A DNA stretch of 48,127 nucleotides from Phycisphaeraceae bacterium (GTDB lineage: Bacteria; Planctomycetota; Phycisphaerae; Phycisphaerales; UBA1924). Shown here one piece after another: positions 1-8,050 of the stretch. The position numbers were made by a program, and so were the translations under genes. The DNA lies in NCBI GenBank assembly GCA_021604785.1, contig BQJQ01000001.1, positions 1 through 48,127 of the forward strand, given 5' to 3'. Every line of letters begins with the position of its first letter. Positions within the stretch are counted from its first letter, which is position 1. Under the pieces are notes generated by a model. The model had not been told where the DNA came from, searched no databases, and saw only the letters and a list, made by a program, of their open reading frames with translations.

Positions 1-2
1 CG

Positions 3-71
3 GGCGAGCGGGCGGCGCTGGGCGCGCGCCCGGGGAAGGTGGAGTTCGGGCGGGCGAAGACGAAGGGGTAG
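3..71 (+). CDS. C-terminal end of an unidentified protein (partial)
   Basis: An open frame enters from the left edge and ends at a TAG at 69-71, giving about 22 residues that finish in G-R-A-K-T-K-G. It is basic and too short to assign to a family. The next gene, ftsY, ends on the other strand at 235, so this would be the end of a convergent gene. In such GC-rich DNA a short open frame can occur by chance, so this is only a plausible gene end. Confidence 0.35.
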   Translation, partial: GERAALGARPGKVEFGRAKTKG

Positions 72-188
72 CGGCCCGGAGGCCTAAGCCTCGCGCGTGG
101 GGTTGGACTCTCACCCCACCCCTCAATCCCCGCCCGGTGCCACGGCTTGACTCGCAAACGTGTCCTCGCCGCGCGAGCCGTGTTTCCG

Positions 189-216
189 CACGGGTTGCCC
201 TGCGGGTCAACCCGTG
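189..216. repeat. Perfect inverted repeat between convergent gene ends
   Basis: CACGGGTTG at 189-197 and CAACCCGTG at 208-216 form perfect 9-bp arms around a 10-nt loop. It lies just past the ftsY stop in the short non-coding stretch 72-234. There is no T-run on either side, so it is not a classic intrinsic terminator. It could end transcription of both convergent genes, or be one copy of a dispersed intergenic hairpin; one copy cannot decide. Confidence 0.5.
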
Positions 217-234
217 GCACCGCGGGCGTCAACC

Positions 235-1158
235 TCACTCCGCCAGCATCGCCTCGATGAACGTCTCGGGGTCGAAGGGTTCGAGGTCGTCGGGGGTTTC
301 GCCCACGCCGACGAACTTGACGGGGATGTCCGTCGCGGTGCGGATGGCGACGACGATCCCGCCGCGGGCGGTGCCGTCGAGCTTGGCGAGGACGATGCCC
401 GTGACGCCCGCCGTCTGCTTGAACTCCTCGGCCTGACGCAGCGCGTTCTGCCCGCTCGTCGCGTCGAGCACCAGAAGCGTCTCGTGCGGGGCGCCGGGGA
501 TGCGTTTGTCAATCACCCGCCGGATCTTCTCGAGCTGGCCCATCAGGCCCTGCTGCGTGTGCAGGCGGCCGGCGGTGTCGAGGATGAGGACATCAACCTT
601 GCGCGCAACGGCGGCATCGCACGCGTCGAACGCGACCGACGCGGGGTCGCCCCCCTGCTGCCCCTTGACGACCTCGATGCCCAGGCGCTCGCCCCAGATC
701 TCCAGCTGGCGCACGGCCCCTGCCCGGAACGTGTCGCACGCGCCCAGCAGCACCGTCCTGTTCTCGTTGGTCAGCGCCTTGCACAGCTTGGCGATCGACG
801 TCGTCTTGCCGACGCCGTTGATGCCGGTCACGAGGATGACGGTTGGGGCGGCATCGGCGAAGTGGAGCGTGCGGTCGGCCTCGGGCCACATCGCCTTGAG
901 CTCGCGCTTGAGGTGGTCGAGCACCTGATCGCCGCTGTCGATCCTGCCTGCCTTGTGGTCCGCGCGGACGGACTCGACCAGCTCGCGCGCGCCCGCGACG
1001 CCGACGTCGGACTCGATGAGCCGGCGTTCGAGGTCCGCCAGCAGCTGCTCGTCGATCTTGCGCCCGGTGAGCAGCGAGCGGAGGCCCCCGCCCAGCGACT
1101 CGCGGGTGCGCGAGAGCCCCTGCTTGAGCTTGCCGAGTGCGGACTTGAACAGGGCCAC
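235..1158 (-). CDS. ftsY: Signal recognition particle receptor FtsY
   Basis: This 307-residue SRP GTPase receptor docks SRP-bound ribosomes at the inner membrane so that membrane proteins are inserted as they are made. A short helical N domain (about residues 1-95) precedes the NG GTPase. The P-loop GINGVGKTT is at 112-120, DTFRAGA at 142-148, DTAGR at 194-198 and the AKLDGTARGG guanine-specificity region near 258-267. The long acidic A domain of the E. coli protein is absent, as in many bacteria. The start is GTG at 1158, three bases after the nusB stop, so the two are probably cotranscribed with ribH. Confidence 0.96.
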   Translation of the reverse strand: MALFKSALGKLKQGLSRTRESLGGGLRSLLTGRKIDEQLLADLERRLIESDVGVAGARELVESVRADHKAGRIDSGDQVLDHLKRELKAMWPEADRTLHFADAAPTVILVTGINGVGKTTSIAKLCKALTNENRTVLLGACDTFRAGAVRQLEIWGERLGIEVVKGQQGGDPASVAFDACDAAVARKVDVLILDTAGRLHTQQGLMGQLEKIRRVIDKRIPGAPHETLLVLDATSGQNALRQAEEFKQTAGVTGIVLAKLDGTARGGIVVAIRTATDIPVKFVGVGETPDDLEPFDPETFIEAMLAE

Positions 1159-1161
1159 GCG

Positions 1162-1683
1162 TCAGCCCTCCGCGGCGCCCGGGGCGGCGCCGTTGGGCTC
1201 GAGCTCGCTTGGCGTGTCGCCGCTCGCATCCGCCTCGCCCTGCGCCCGCTTGAGCACCTTGCCCAGCACGCCGTTGACGAACGAGGGCGAGTTCTCCGTG
1301 GAAAACGCCTTGGCCAATTCGACCGCTTCGTTGACCACCGCCTTGGGCGGCGCGTCCGAGCGTGTGATCTCGTGGTGCGCCAGGCGCAGGATCGCCCGGT
1401 CCACGGCCGCCTGACGCCCGGGCGGCCACTCGGGCGCAAGCCCGACGATCTCGGCGTCCGCCTCGTCGCGGTGTTCCCACGCGCCGGTCGCGATGGCGAA
1501 GGCCTTGTTTGTGTCTGCGGGGGTGAAGGCCGCGTGCGGATCGACGAACTCGAGCCCCTCCTCGGCGAGCGATTCGAGGTCGTCCAGCGACGCGCGGATC
1601 GAGTCGGGCTCGGCGGCGCCCGTCGCGTCGAGCTGGTAGAGCGCCAGGAGCGCCAGCCTGCGGATGTCACGCGGCGTCGCCAC
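1162..1683 (-). CDS. nusB: Transcription antitermination factor NusB
   Basis: A 173-residue NusB-family RNA-binding protein, which with NusE (S10) binds boxA RNA during processive antitermination of rRNA operons. The N-terminal signature R-R-L-A-L-L-A-L-Y-Q-L-D is at about residues 8-19. The C-terminal part carries A-I-L-R-L-A and the conserved V-V-N-E-A-V-E-L-A-K, F-V-N-G-V-L-G-K elements. An acidic and alanine-rich tail of about 25 residues extends past the usual NusB end. GTG at 1683 follows directly on the ribH TGA (TGAGTG), so translation is probably coupled. The ribH-nusB order is common in bacteria. Confidence 0.95.
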   Translation of the reverse strand: MATPRDIRRLALLALYQLDATGAAEPDSIRASLDDLESLAEEGLEFVDPHAAFTPADTNKAFAIATGAWEHRDEADAEIVGLAPEWPPGRQAAVDRAILRLAHHEITRSDAPPKAVVNEAVELAKAFSTENSPSFVNGVLGKVLKRAQGEADASGDTPSELEPNGAAPGAAEG

Positions 1684-2205
1684 TCAGACGCCCCCGCCCG
1701 GGCGCGTCTTGTCGGGCGACGGCCCGCCCACCCGCGACTGCGCCCCGGCGTTGCGCGCTTCGGCACCCTGGCGGACGACCGCCATCGCCTTCATCGTCTC
1801 GAGCGCCGCGGCCATCGCGTCGGTGCCCTTGTTGCCCTTGTCCCCGCCGGCCCGTGCCAGGGCCTGCTCGGGCGTGTTCGCGGTGATCAGCCCGTACCCG
1901 ATCGCGATCCCCGTCCGCGCCGTCAGCCCGGCCAGGGTGTTGGTGACCGCCGACGCGATGTATTCGTCGTGCTTCGTCTCGCCCTTGATCAGGCACCCGA
2001 GGCAGATGACCGCGTGCCACCCCTTGAGCCGCGTGAGGACGCCGGCCATTGTGGTCAGCTCGAACGCCCCGGGCACCTCGAAGACGCCCAGCGACCACTC
2101 CGAACCGCCCCGGCGGAGGTACTCCGCCTTGGCCCCCGCGAGCAGGCGGCCGGTCACCTCGCCGTTGTATTGGCTGACGATGACCGCGACGGGGGGCGGG
2201 CCCAT
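1684..2205 (-). CDS. ribH: 6,7-dimethyl-8-ribityllumazine synthase
   Basis: Lumazine synthase makes the direct precursor of riboflavin from a ribityl-aminopyrimidine and dihydroxybutanone phosphate. The family pattern is clear: F-E-V-P-G-A-F-E-L, then C-L-I-K-G-E-T-K-H-D-E-Y with the active-site His, then G-L-I-T-A-N-T-P-E-Q-A. From ATG 2205 the protein has 173 residues, slightly over the usual 155 because of a Gly/Pro/Arg-rich tail of about 20 residues. An in-frame GTG at 2256 would add 17 Thr/Pro-rich residues; neither start has a strong ribosome-binding site. It heads ribH-nusB-ftsY. Confidence 0.93.
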   Translation of the reverse strand: MGPPPVAVIVSQYNGEVTGRLLAGAKAEYLRRGGSEWSLGVFEVPGAFELTTMAGVLTRLKGWHAVICLGCLIKGETKHDEYIASAVTNTLAGLTARTGIAIGYGLITANTPEQALARAGGDKGNKGTDAMAAALETMKAMAVVRQGAEARNAGAQSRVGGPSPDKTRPGGGV

Positions 2206-2308
2206 GCTGTTGGGGTCGCCGGGCGTCGGGGGCGTGCTGGGGGGGGTCGTATCCACGGGGACCGATGGTAGCCCCCGGGCCCGCGCGCCGAGGCTGTACC
2301 ATCGCGCC

Positions 2309-3289
2309 GTGCGATCCCTCATCCGCAAGCTCGAGCCGGTGCTGCAGCTGACCCGCGTGACCGCGGCGTTCGCCGCCGTCGCGAACGTCTGGTTCGTCAT
2401 CCTCTGGACGTGGGCCAACCCGAACGAAGGGCACTACCAAACGCTCAGCGACAAGAAGCTCTGGCTCCTCCTCCTCGGAGGCGCGTGCGCGGCGATCGGG
2501 CTCAGCGCCTTCGGCGCCGCGCTTAACGACTTCCTCGACGCCAATCGCGACCGGGCCCTCGGGCTCGACCGCCCGCTCGCCGTGGGCAGCGCCTCGCCCG
2601 AGCTGGCGCTCAGCGCCGTCGCGGGGACGCTCATCTTCGCCGCCCTCGGCGCGACCGCCTTCGGCATGCCCGCGGTCATCGTGACACTGCTGCTCGCGGC
2701 CCTCATCATCGCGTTCAACACCGCCGCCCGGTTCGTCCCGGGCGTGGGCTTCGTCGTGCTGGGCGTCATCTACGCCGTGCAGATGATGGTCCCAAACCTC
2801 TGGCTCGAATTCCTCGCGCCTGTCTGGCTCGTGATGACGCACGCGATCGTCGTCGCGGGGCTCACCCACTGGCTGGCGCGCAAGAGCCCGACGATCTCGC
2901 GCCGCGCCGTCGTCGTCGGCGTGCTCGGGTGGGCGATGTGCTCGCTCGTGCTGCTCGCCGTCGCGTTCCGCCACGCCGGGTCCGCCGGCGTCTGGCCCGC
3001 GTGGGTCCCGCTGACGGCCCCGGTCTTCCCGGGCGTGCTCGTCGTCGCGTTCGCGTTCCTCGCGATCCGCCGGATCTCATCGCTCGGATCGGGCGTGCGC
3101 TCAGCCGAGAAGATCCGCCGCTACGGTGCGCTCTGGATGCCGCTCTACGCCTGCGCCTGGCTCTTCGGCAGCGGGCACTTCGACTACGCCGCCCTCATGG
3201 GCGCCGTCGCGCTGGCCGGCTTCCTCGGCATGACCGCTCTCCGCGAGGCGTACACCATGCTCGAGCACCCGGTGGGGTACCGCAGATAG
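2309..3289 (+). CDS. UbiA-family prenyltransferase, integral membrane
   Basis: A 326-residue polytopic membrane protein with about eight or nine hydrophobic helices. The first loop holds N-D-F-L-D-A-N-R-D, matching the UbiA NDxxDxxxD motif that binds Mg and prenyl diphosphate, followed by R-P-L-A-V-G. Family members attach prenyl chains to aromatic or other acceptors (quinones, haem O, chlorophyll, archaeal-type lipids). The acceptor cannot be told from sequence, and no quinone or haem genes are nearby. GTG at 2309 is chosen as the start: it opens a basic N-terminus and lies just outside the divergent ribH. Confidence 0.85.
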   Translation: MRSLIRKLEPVLQLTRVTAAFAAVANVWFVILWTWANPNEGHYQTLSDKKLWLLLLGGACAAIGLSAFGAALNDFLDANRDRALGLDRPLAVGSASPELALSAVAGTLIFAALGATAFGMPAVIVTLLLAALIIAFNTAARFVPGVGFVVLGVIYAVQMMVPNLWLEFLAPVWLVMTHAIVVAGLTHWLARKSPTISRRAVVVGVLGWAMCSLVLLAVAFRHAGSAGVWPAWVPLTAPVFPGVLVVAFAFLAIRRISSLGSGVRSAEKIRRYGALWMPLYACAWLFGSGHFDYAALMGAVALAGFLGMTALREAYTMLEHPVGYRR

Positions 3290-3290
3290 G

Positions 3291-3337
3291 CAATTGGCGA
3301 TAGGAACGGTGCCTCGTCCCGTTGCCTATTGCCAATT
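3291..3337. terminator. Imperfect hairpin between convergent genes, possible bidirectional terminator
   Basis: The arm at 3291-3309 (CAATTGGCGATAGGAACGG) pairs imperfectly with 3319-3337, leaving a loop of about nine bases. It fills the 57-bp gap between the end of the UbiA-like gene and the end of the MlaE-like gene. There is no long T-run, so a terminator role is inferred from position and pairing only. Confidence 0.45.
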
Positions 3338-3346
3338 CCCCATTGC

Positions 3347-4204
3347 CTAATTCAGATCCAACGCGAAGAAGATCGTCGTAAAGATCAGGTCCGCGACGAC
3401 GATCGAGACCACGCACTCGACCACGGTGAACGTCGTCGCCCGCCCCACGCCCGCGGCTCCGCCCGAGACCTTCAGCCCGTTTGTGCACGCGATGATGCCG
3501 ATGAGCATCCCGAAGACCGCGCCCTTGACGGTGCCCGTCCAGAAGTCCACGACGTCCGACTGGATCAGGATGTTCTTCACGAACGTCTCGAACGGGATGT
3601 CCAGCACCAGCACCGAGACGAGCAGCGCCGCGAAGATCGCCATGAAGCTCGACAGCACGCCCAGGATCGTCATCGCGATCGTCGCCGCCACCACCCGGGG
3701 CACCACCAGGAACCGCACCGGGTTCAACGCATGCGCTTCGAGCGCCTCGATCTCCTCGGAGACGACCATCGTCCCGATCTCCGCGGCGATCGACGCCCCG
3801 GCGAACCCCGTCAGCACGATCGCCCCGATCAATGGGCCAAGCTCGCGCAGCACCGCGACGGAGATGATGTTCGCCAGCTTCTCCCGCTGCCCGAAGTCGT
3901 CCAGCGGCGGCGCCAGCTGCAACGCCAGGATCAGCCCCACCGCGCCCGACACCAGCGACACGATCAGGATCGACTGGACCCCGATGCGGCACAGCTGCGA
4001 CACCATCGCCGCCTTGCCCACGCGCACCTTGCGGTTCGTCAGCGCCCGCCACATCCAGAGCGTCGCCTGCCACTGCAGCGACATGACCGCGCCGATGTGC
4101 TCGAGCGTGGTCAGCGTCTTGCGCCCCAGCAGCTCGAAGGGGAGCAGGAAGAGGACCACCGCCACGCGCCCGCTGCGCGATGCCGGGGTGTTCTTGTTGT
4201 TCAT
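3347..4204 (-). CDS. MlaE-family ABC transporter permease
   Basis: A 285-residue MlaE/YrbE-type permease. This family forms the membrane part of ABC systems that move phospholipids between inner and outer membranes. Five or so hydrophobic stretches are present, with the family core around R-E-L-G-P-L-I-G-A-I-V-L-T-G and S-E-E-I-E-A-L-E near the middle. ATG at 4204 opens M-N-N-K-N; an upstream in-frame start at 4285 would overlap the STAS gene by 32 bases. No MlaF ATPase or MCE protein lies in this window, so its partners are elsewhere. It is last in the lipoprotein/RsbW/STAS operon; Mla systems often include a STAS protein (MlaB). Confidence 0.9.
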   Translation of the reverse strand: MNNKNTPASRSGRVAVVLFLLPFELLGRKTLTTLEHIGAVMSLQWQATLWMWRALTNRKVRVGKAAMVSQLCRIGVQSILIVSLVSGAVGLILALQLAPPLDDFGQREKLANIISVAVLRELGPLIGAIVLTGFAGASIAAEIGTMVVSEEIEALEAHALNPVRFLVVPRVVAATIAMTILGVLSSFMAIFAALLVSVLVLDIPFETFVKNILIQSDVVDFWTGTVKGAVFGMLIGIIACTNGLKVSGGAAGVGRATTFTVVECVVSIVVADLIFTTIFFALDLN

Positions 4205-4253
4205 CGGGTCGCCCACGCCTCGGCCGCCTTGCCCCGCGTGGACCCGGCAGCGC

Positions 4254-4601
4254 TCACGCCTCGACGGCCTGGTCCACCGAGTCAACGATCGTGAAGAAGT
4301 GGTGCAGGCGCGCGATCTCGAAAATCGCGCGCACCTTGTCGTTCATCCCGCACAGGATCATCTTGGTGTTGGCGCCCTTGGCCGCCCGCATCGCCTCGAC
4401 CAGCGTCGCGAGCCCGGACGAGTCCATGTAGTCCACGTCGGACAGGTTCACCACCACCCGCGCCGGCGAGCCCCCCTGCACGTCCCGCAGCGACTGGCGC
4501 AGCACGGGCGACCTGCTCATGTCCACGTCCCCCCGCGGGGCCACGATCATGGCGCCGGAGGTGGCGTCTGCGTTCACACTCACGATCTCGGGGTCGCCCA
4601 T
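4254..4601 (-). CDS. STAS-domain protein (anti-sigma factor antagonist / MlaB-like)
   Basis: A single STAS domain of 115 residues. The key loop V-D-Y-M-D-S-S-G-L-A-T-L carries the serine that RsbW-type kinases phosphorylate in partner switches. It starts nine bases after the RsbW-like kinase gene and ends 49 bases before the MlaE-like permease. That position fits two roles: anti-anti-sigma factor for the adjacent kinase, or MlaB-type accessory subunit of the lipid transporter. The sequence cannot separate these. Confidence 0.92.
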   Translation of the reverse strand: MGDPEIVSVNADATSGAMIVAPRGDVDMSRSPVLRQSLRDVQGGSPARVVVNLSDVDYMDSSGLATLVEAMRAAKGANTKMILCGMNDKVRAIFEIARLHHFFTIVDSVDQAVEA

Positions 4602-4610
4602 GCCGACACT

Positions 4611-5114
4611 CTAGCGGGCTGAGCGGTGCGTGCTCAGGGGCAGCCGCGCCGCGGCGTCGGTGATCACCCCCGGCTCGCTCGGGCGGGGGGCCCGCTTGAC
4701 CAGCGTCAGCCGCATCCCGATGGGCCCCTCCCGCTGCTCGTACTTCGCCTCGTCCATCACCTCGCGGATGATGTGGACGCCCAGCCCGCCCGGGCGGATG
4801 TCCGTCAGGCTGCGCCCCTGCATGGACTTGGGATCGACCTGCTTCGCCTCGTCCTCGATCACGATCCGGATGCCCTCGGGCGCGTCCTCGGTCCCCTCGG
4901 GCCAGATCGAGATCCAGATCGGGCGGTCCAGGGCCCTGCCGTACCCGTGGCGGATGATGTTGCACAACGCCTCGTCCACCGCCAGCGAGATCTTCGAGCA
5001 GTCCAGATCGTCGAACCCGAGGCGCTTAGCGACGGTGCCGACCAGCTCCCGCGCCCCGCTCAGGTAGATCGGATTGCTCAGCAGCTCGACCCGGATGTGC
5101 GGGCGTTCACTCAT
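4611..5114 (-). CDS. RsbW-like serine kinase / anti-sigma factor (HATPase_c_2)
   Basis: A 167-residue GHKL-type ATP-binding protein of the RsbW/SpoIIAB family, which phosphorylates STAS proteins and can sequester a sigma factor. The N-box is A-L-C-N-I-I-R-H-G-Y-G (about residues 69-79) and the G2 loop G-G-L-G-V-H-I-I-R-E follows at about 128. ATG 5114 is preferred because AGGGAG lies a good distance upstream and the ATG overlaps the upstream lipoprotein stop (ATGA). The adjacent STAS gene is the natural substrate. No sigma factor gene is in the window. Confidence 0.9.
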   Translation of the reverse strand: MSERPHIRVELLSNPIYLSGARELVGTVAKRLGFDDLDCSKISLAVDEALCNIIRHGYGRALDRPIWISIWPEGTEDAPEGIRIVIEDEAKQVDPKSMQGRSLTDIRPGGLGVHIIREVMDEAKYEQREGPIGMRLTLVKRAPRPSEPGVITDAAARLPLSTHRSAR

Positions 5115-5470
5115 GGAGAGACACTCCCTGGGGTCGCGGCGGCCTGTTCCTTCCCCGCCGCGTACTTCTTCCATCGGTCAACCGCGGCCCTTCGCTTCCA
5201 TGCCGGGTCGGAATGGGCGTATCCCAGGGTCTCACCGGTCCGGCGCTCAAGGGCCTGGATCGCCAGGACCCGGGCTGCGGGGTCCGTGCTCTCGAGCTGC
5301 CCGACCAGCCCGTCGAGGGAGACCTGGTCGGTGCCCCCGGCCGCCCCGACGATCGCGTCGAGGCGCTTGTTCGGCGCCGGCGCGTCGAACGCCGCGTGCT
5401 GCTTGGGCAGACACCCGGTGACCGCGAGGCAGCACGCGACAATGACAAGATTTTGTGTGGAGTTCCGCAT
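5111..5470 (-). CDS. Small lipoprotein with a HEAT-like helical segment
   Basis: A 119-residue predicted lipoprotein with lipobox L-A-V-T-G-C and acylated Cys at residue 20. After the signal comes a helical region with a HEAT-like pattern (L-V-G-Q-L-E-S, A-A-R-V-L-A-I-Q-A-L-E-R) and W-K-K-Y near the end. No known domain could be assigned. Its stop overlaps the RsbW-like start by four bases, so it is probably the first gene of a translationally coupled operon. It might act as an envelope sensor for the partner switch; that is inference. Confidence 0.75.
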   Translation of the reverse strand: MRNSTQNLVIVACCLAVTGCLPKQHAAFDAPAPNKRLDAIVGAAGGTDQVSLDGLVGQLESTDPAARVLAIQALERRTGETLGYAHSDPAWKRRAAVDRWKKYAAGKEQAAATPGSVSP

Positions 5471-5674
5471 GGTGTGGGGCGGGCACGCCAGTGTAGGGGT
5501 TGGGAGGCACGCGCTCACGTAAGGAGCGACTAACCTCGGCACGCCGCAGGGCCTTGCATCACCTTCCGTTGTGAACCCCCGCGGGGACGCGTGCTACCCT
5601 CCGGATTCTCGATTTCGCACCCGGGGATAGGGCCCCGGGGCCTCAGAGCCCGCGGCACGTGGACGGAGTCACGC

Positions 5675-7291
5675 ATGACGGGTCCCATAACACAATCGAC
5701 CGACGCATCCCCCGCTGCTGGCAGGGCCGCCGCGACCGACCCGCACACCGAGGTCGTGCCGGTCATCGACTTCGGCTCCCAGACCGCCCAGCTCATCTGC
5801 CGGCGTCTCCGCGAGGCCGGGGTCTTCTCCGTGCTTATGGCACCCGACGGGGCCCTCGACAAGCTCCGCGCGATGAAGCCCAAGGGCATCGTGCTCTCGG
5901 GCGGACCCGCGAGCGTGCACGCCGACGGCGCCCCCACCATGGACGCGGCGATCCTCGACCTGGGCGTTCCGGTGCTGGGCATCTGCTACGGCATGCAACT
6001 CGCGGCGCACCTCTTGGGCGCGCGGGTGCGGGGTTCGTCCAAGCGCGAGTTCGGGCGCGCGCAGGTGCACGTCACCACGCGCGACGCCATGTTCGACGCG
6101 ATCCCCGACGCGACGCAGGTCTGGATGTCGCACGGCGACCAGATCGACCACCTCGCCGAAGCCGCCCTCGAGCCCGTCGCGCAGACCGAGACGTGCGACT
6201 ACGCCGCCGTCCGATCGACCGACCCGGCGCGCCCGTTCTTCGGCGTCCAGTTCCATCCCGAGGTCACCCACACCCCGCACGGCGCGGACATGTTCCGCAA
6301 TTTCCTGTACGAGGTGTGCGGGTGCCGCGGCACGTGGAAGATGGCGGACTTCGCAGAGGTCGAGTGCGAACGGGTGCGCGCGCTTGTGGGCGACCAGCGC
6401 GTCATCTGCGGGCTCTCGGGCGGCGTGGACTCGTCCGTCGTCGCGGCCCTCTTGCACAAGGCGATCGGGGACCGCCTGACGTGCGTTTTCGTGGACAACG
6501 GGCTGCTGCGCACCAAAGAACGCGATCTCGTCGAGCACACCTTCCGTGACCACTTTCACGTGGATTTGCGCGTGGTAGACGCAGCAACGGAGTTCCTCGG
6601 TGATCTCGCAGGCATCTCCGACCCGCAGGAGAAGCGCAAGCGCATCGGGCACCGGTTCATCGAGGTCTTCAAGGAGGCCGCTGAGGGCATCGAGGACGCG
6701 AGCTTCCTCGCCCAGGGAACGCTGTACCCGGACGTGATCGAGTCCGGGCACGGGCACGCGGGGATCAGCGCGAACATCAAGCTGCACCACAACGTGGGCG
6801 GGCTGCCCGAGGACCTCGGGTTCGAGCTCGTCGAGCCGTTGCGGGAGCTGTTCAAGGACGAGGCGCGGCGGCTGGGCCAGGTGCTCGGGCTGCCCGAGTC
6901 GATCATCTGGCGCCACCCGTTCCCGGGCCCGGGGCTGGCGGTGCGGGTGCTCGGCGAGATCACCGAAGAGAAACTCACCGTGCTGCGCGCCGCCGACGAG
7001 ATCCTGCTCGAGGAGATCGTCGCGGCGGGGCTGTATCGCAAGACGAGCCAGGTCTTCTGCGTGCTGCTGCCGGTGCAGTCGGTGGGCGTGATGGGCGACG
7101 GCAGGACGTATGAGAGTGTCGTCGCGGTCCGGGCCGTCGAGACGCAGGACTTCATGACGGCGGACTGGTCGCGGATCCCCTACGAGGTGCTGGCACGGGT
7201 CTCGAGCCGGATCATCAACGAGGTCAGCGGTGTGAACCGGGTGGTCTACGACATCTCGTCCAAGCCGCCGGCGACGATTGAGTGGGAATGA
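5675..7291 (+). CDS. guaA: GMP synthase (glutamine-hydrolysing)
   Basis: A complete 538-residue GuaA, which converts XMP to GMP with glutamine and ATP, the last step of guanine nucleotide synthesis. The N-terminal class I amidotransferase has nucleophile Cys104 in G-I-C-Y-G-M-Q and His194/Glu196 in Q-F-H-P-E-V. The PP-loop G-L-S-G-G-V-D-S is at about 246-253, and the dimerisation domain contains [11 protein letters not shown] and ends in P-P-A-T-I-E-W-E. The start at 5675 has GGAG upstream and leaves an extra N-terminus of about 25 residues before the conserved D-F-G-S-Q-T. It diverges from the lipoprotein operon; no obvious riboswitch was found in the 204-bp leader. Confidence 0.98.
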   Translation: MTGPITQSTDASPAAGRAAATDPHTEVVPVIDFGSQTAQLICRRLREAGVFSVLMAPDGALDKLRAMKPKGIVLSGGPASVHADGAPTMDAAILDLGVPVLGICYGMQLAAHLLGARVRGSSKREFGRAQVHVTTRDAMFDAIPDATQVWMSHGDQIDHLAEAALEPVAQTETCDYAAVRSTDPARPFFGVQFHPEVTHTPHGADMFRNFLYEVCGCRGTWKMADFAEVECERVRALVGDQRVICGLSGGVDSSVVAALLHKAIGDRLTCVFVDNGLLRTKERDLVEHTFRDHFHVDLRVVDAATEFLGDLAGISDPQEKRKRIGHRFIEVFKEAAEGIEDASFLAQGTLYPDVIESGHGHAGISANIKLHHNVGGLPEDLGFELVEPLRELFKDEARRLGQVLGLPESIIWRHPFPGPGLAVRVLGEITEEKLTVLRAADEILLEEIVAAGLYRKTSQVFCVLLPVQSVGVMGDGRTYESVVAVRAVETQDFMTADWSRIPYEVLARVSSRIINEVSGVNRVVYDISSKPPATIEWE

Positions 7292-7389
7292 GACGCCCGC
7301 TCCGGGGGTTCGCCCGGGGCAGCACGCTCTCGCCCGGGCGCTCGCTCGGGCTCCAAACACAGACACACCAAGCATTTCAGGAGGCGACG

Positions 7390-8010
7390 ATGAAGACGCA
7401 GGCAATCGGCGGGGTTGTGATCGGGCTCGCGGGCATCGCGGGGCTGGCGGGGTGGGCGGGCGCTTCGGGCTCGGCCGTCAGGACCGTTGAGACCGCCGCG
7501 ATCGAGCGCGCGGACTCGTACGAGGTGGACAACGTCCACTCGAACGTGATCTTCAAGGTCCGCCACATCGGCGCGTCCAACTTCTACGGGCGGTTCAACG
7601 ACCTCTCGGGCACCGTCGGGTTCGAGGGCGGCAAGGTCACCAGCGCCGACATCACCGTCGAGGCCGACTCGGTGGACACGAAGAACTCCGGACGCGACAA
7701 GCACCTCAAGAACGCGGACTTCTTCAACGCCCGCCAGTACCCGGAGATCACGTTCATGGGCACGAGCTCCGACGGCGTGACGCTGACCGGCGAGCTGACG
7801 CTGCACGGCGTGACTAAGGAGATCTCCGCGACCATCAGCGATGTCGGGTCCGGCGAGATGCGGGGCACGCCCAAGATGGGGTTCGAGGCGACGTTCACGA
7901 TCCAGCGCTCGGACTTCGACATGCGCGGGTATCTGGCTGACGATCTGTCCGACGACGGACCCCTGGGCAACACCATCGAACTGACGGTCGCGATCGAAGC
8001 GGACGGGTGA
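7390..8010 (+). CDS. YceI-family periplasmic lipid-binding protein
   Basis: A 206-residue secreted protein with a hydrophobic signal region (residues 1-27). The YceI-like beta-barrel then opens with Y-E-V-D-N-V-H-S-N-V-I-F-K-V-R-H and runs through L-T-L-H-G-V-T-K-E and D-F-D-M-R-G-Y. YceI proteins bind isoprenoid or other long-chain lipids in the periplasm and respond to stress or high pH. The start at 7390 has a strong CAGGAGG upstream, and the gene follows guaA on the same strand after 98 bases. The ligand is unknown. Confidence 0.92.
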   Translation: MKTQAIGGVVIGLAGIAGLAGWAGASGSAVRTVETAAIERADSYEVDNVHSNVIFKVRHIGASNFYGRFNDLSGTVGFEGGKVTSADITVEADSVDTKNSGRDKHLKNADFFNARQYPEITFMGTSSDGVTLTGELTLHGVTKEISATISDVGSGEMRGTPKMGFEATFTIQRSDFDMRGYLADDLSDDGPLGNTIELTVAIEADG

Positions 8011-8050
8011 GCCCGTACGGCGCCCCCACGCACACGGACCGGAGCGGGCG

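Noticed and set aside
160-2271. Long open frame on the plus strand across ftsY, nusB and ribH
   Set aside because: It is antisense to three well-supported genes. Its Arg/Ala-rich translation matches no family, and long open frames are expected by chance at this GC content.
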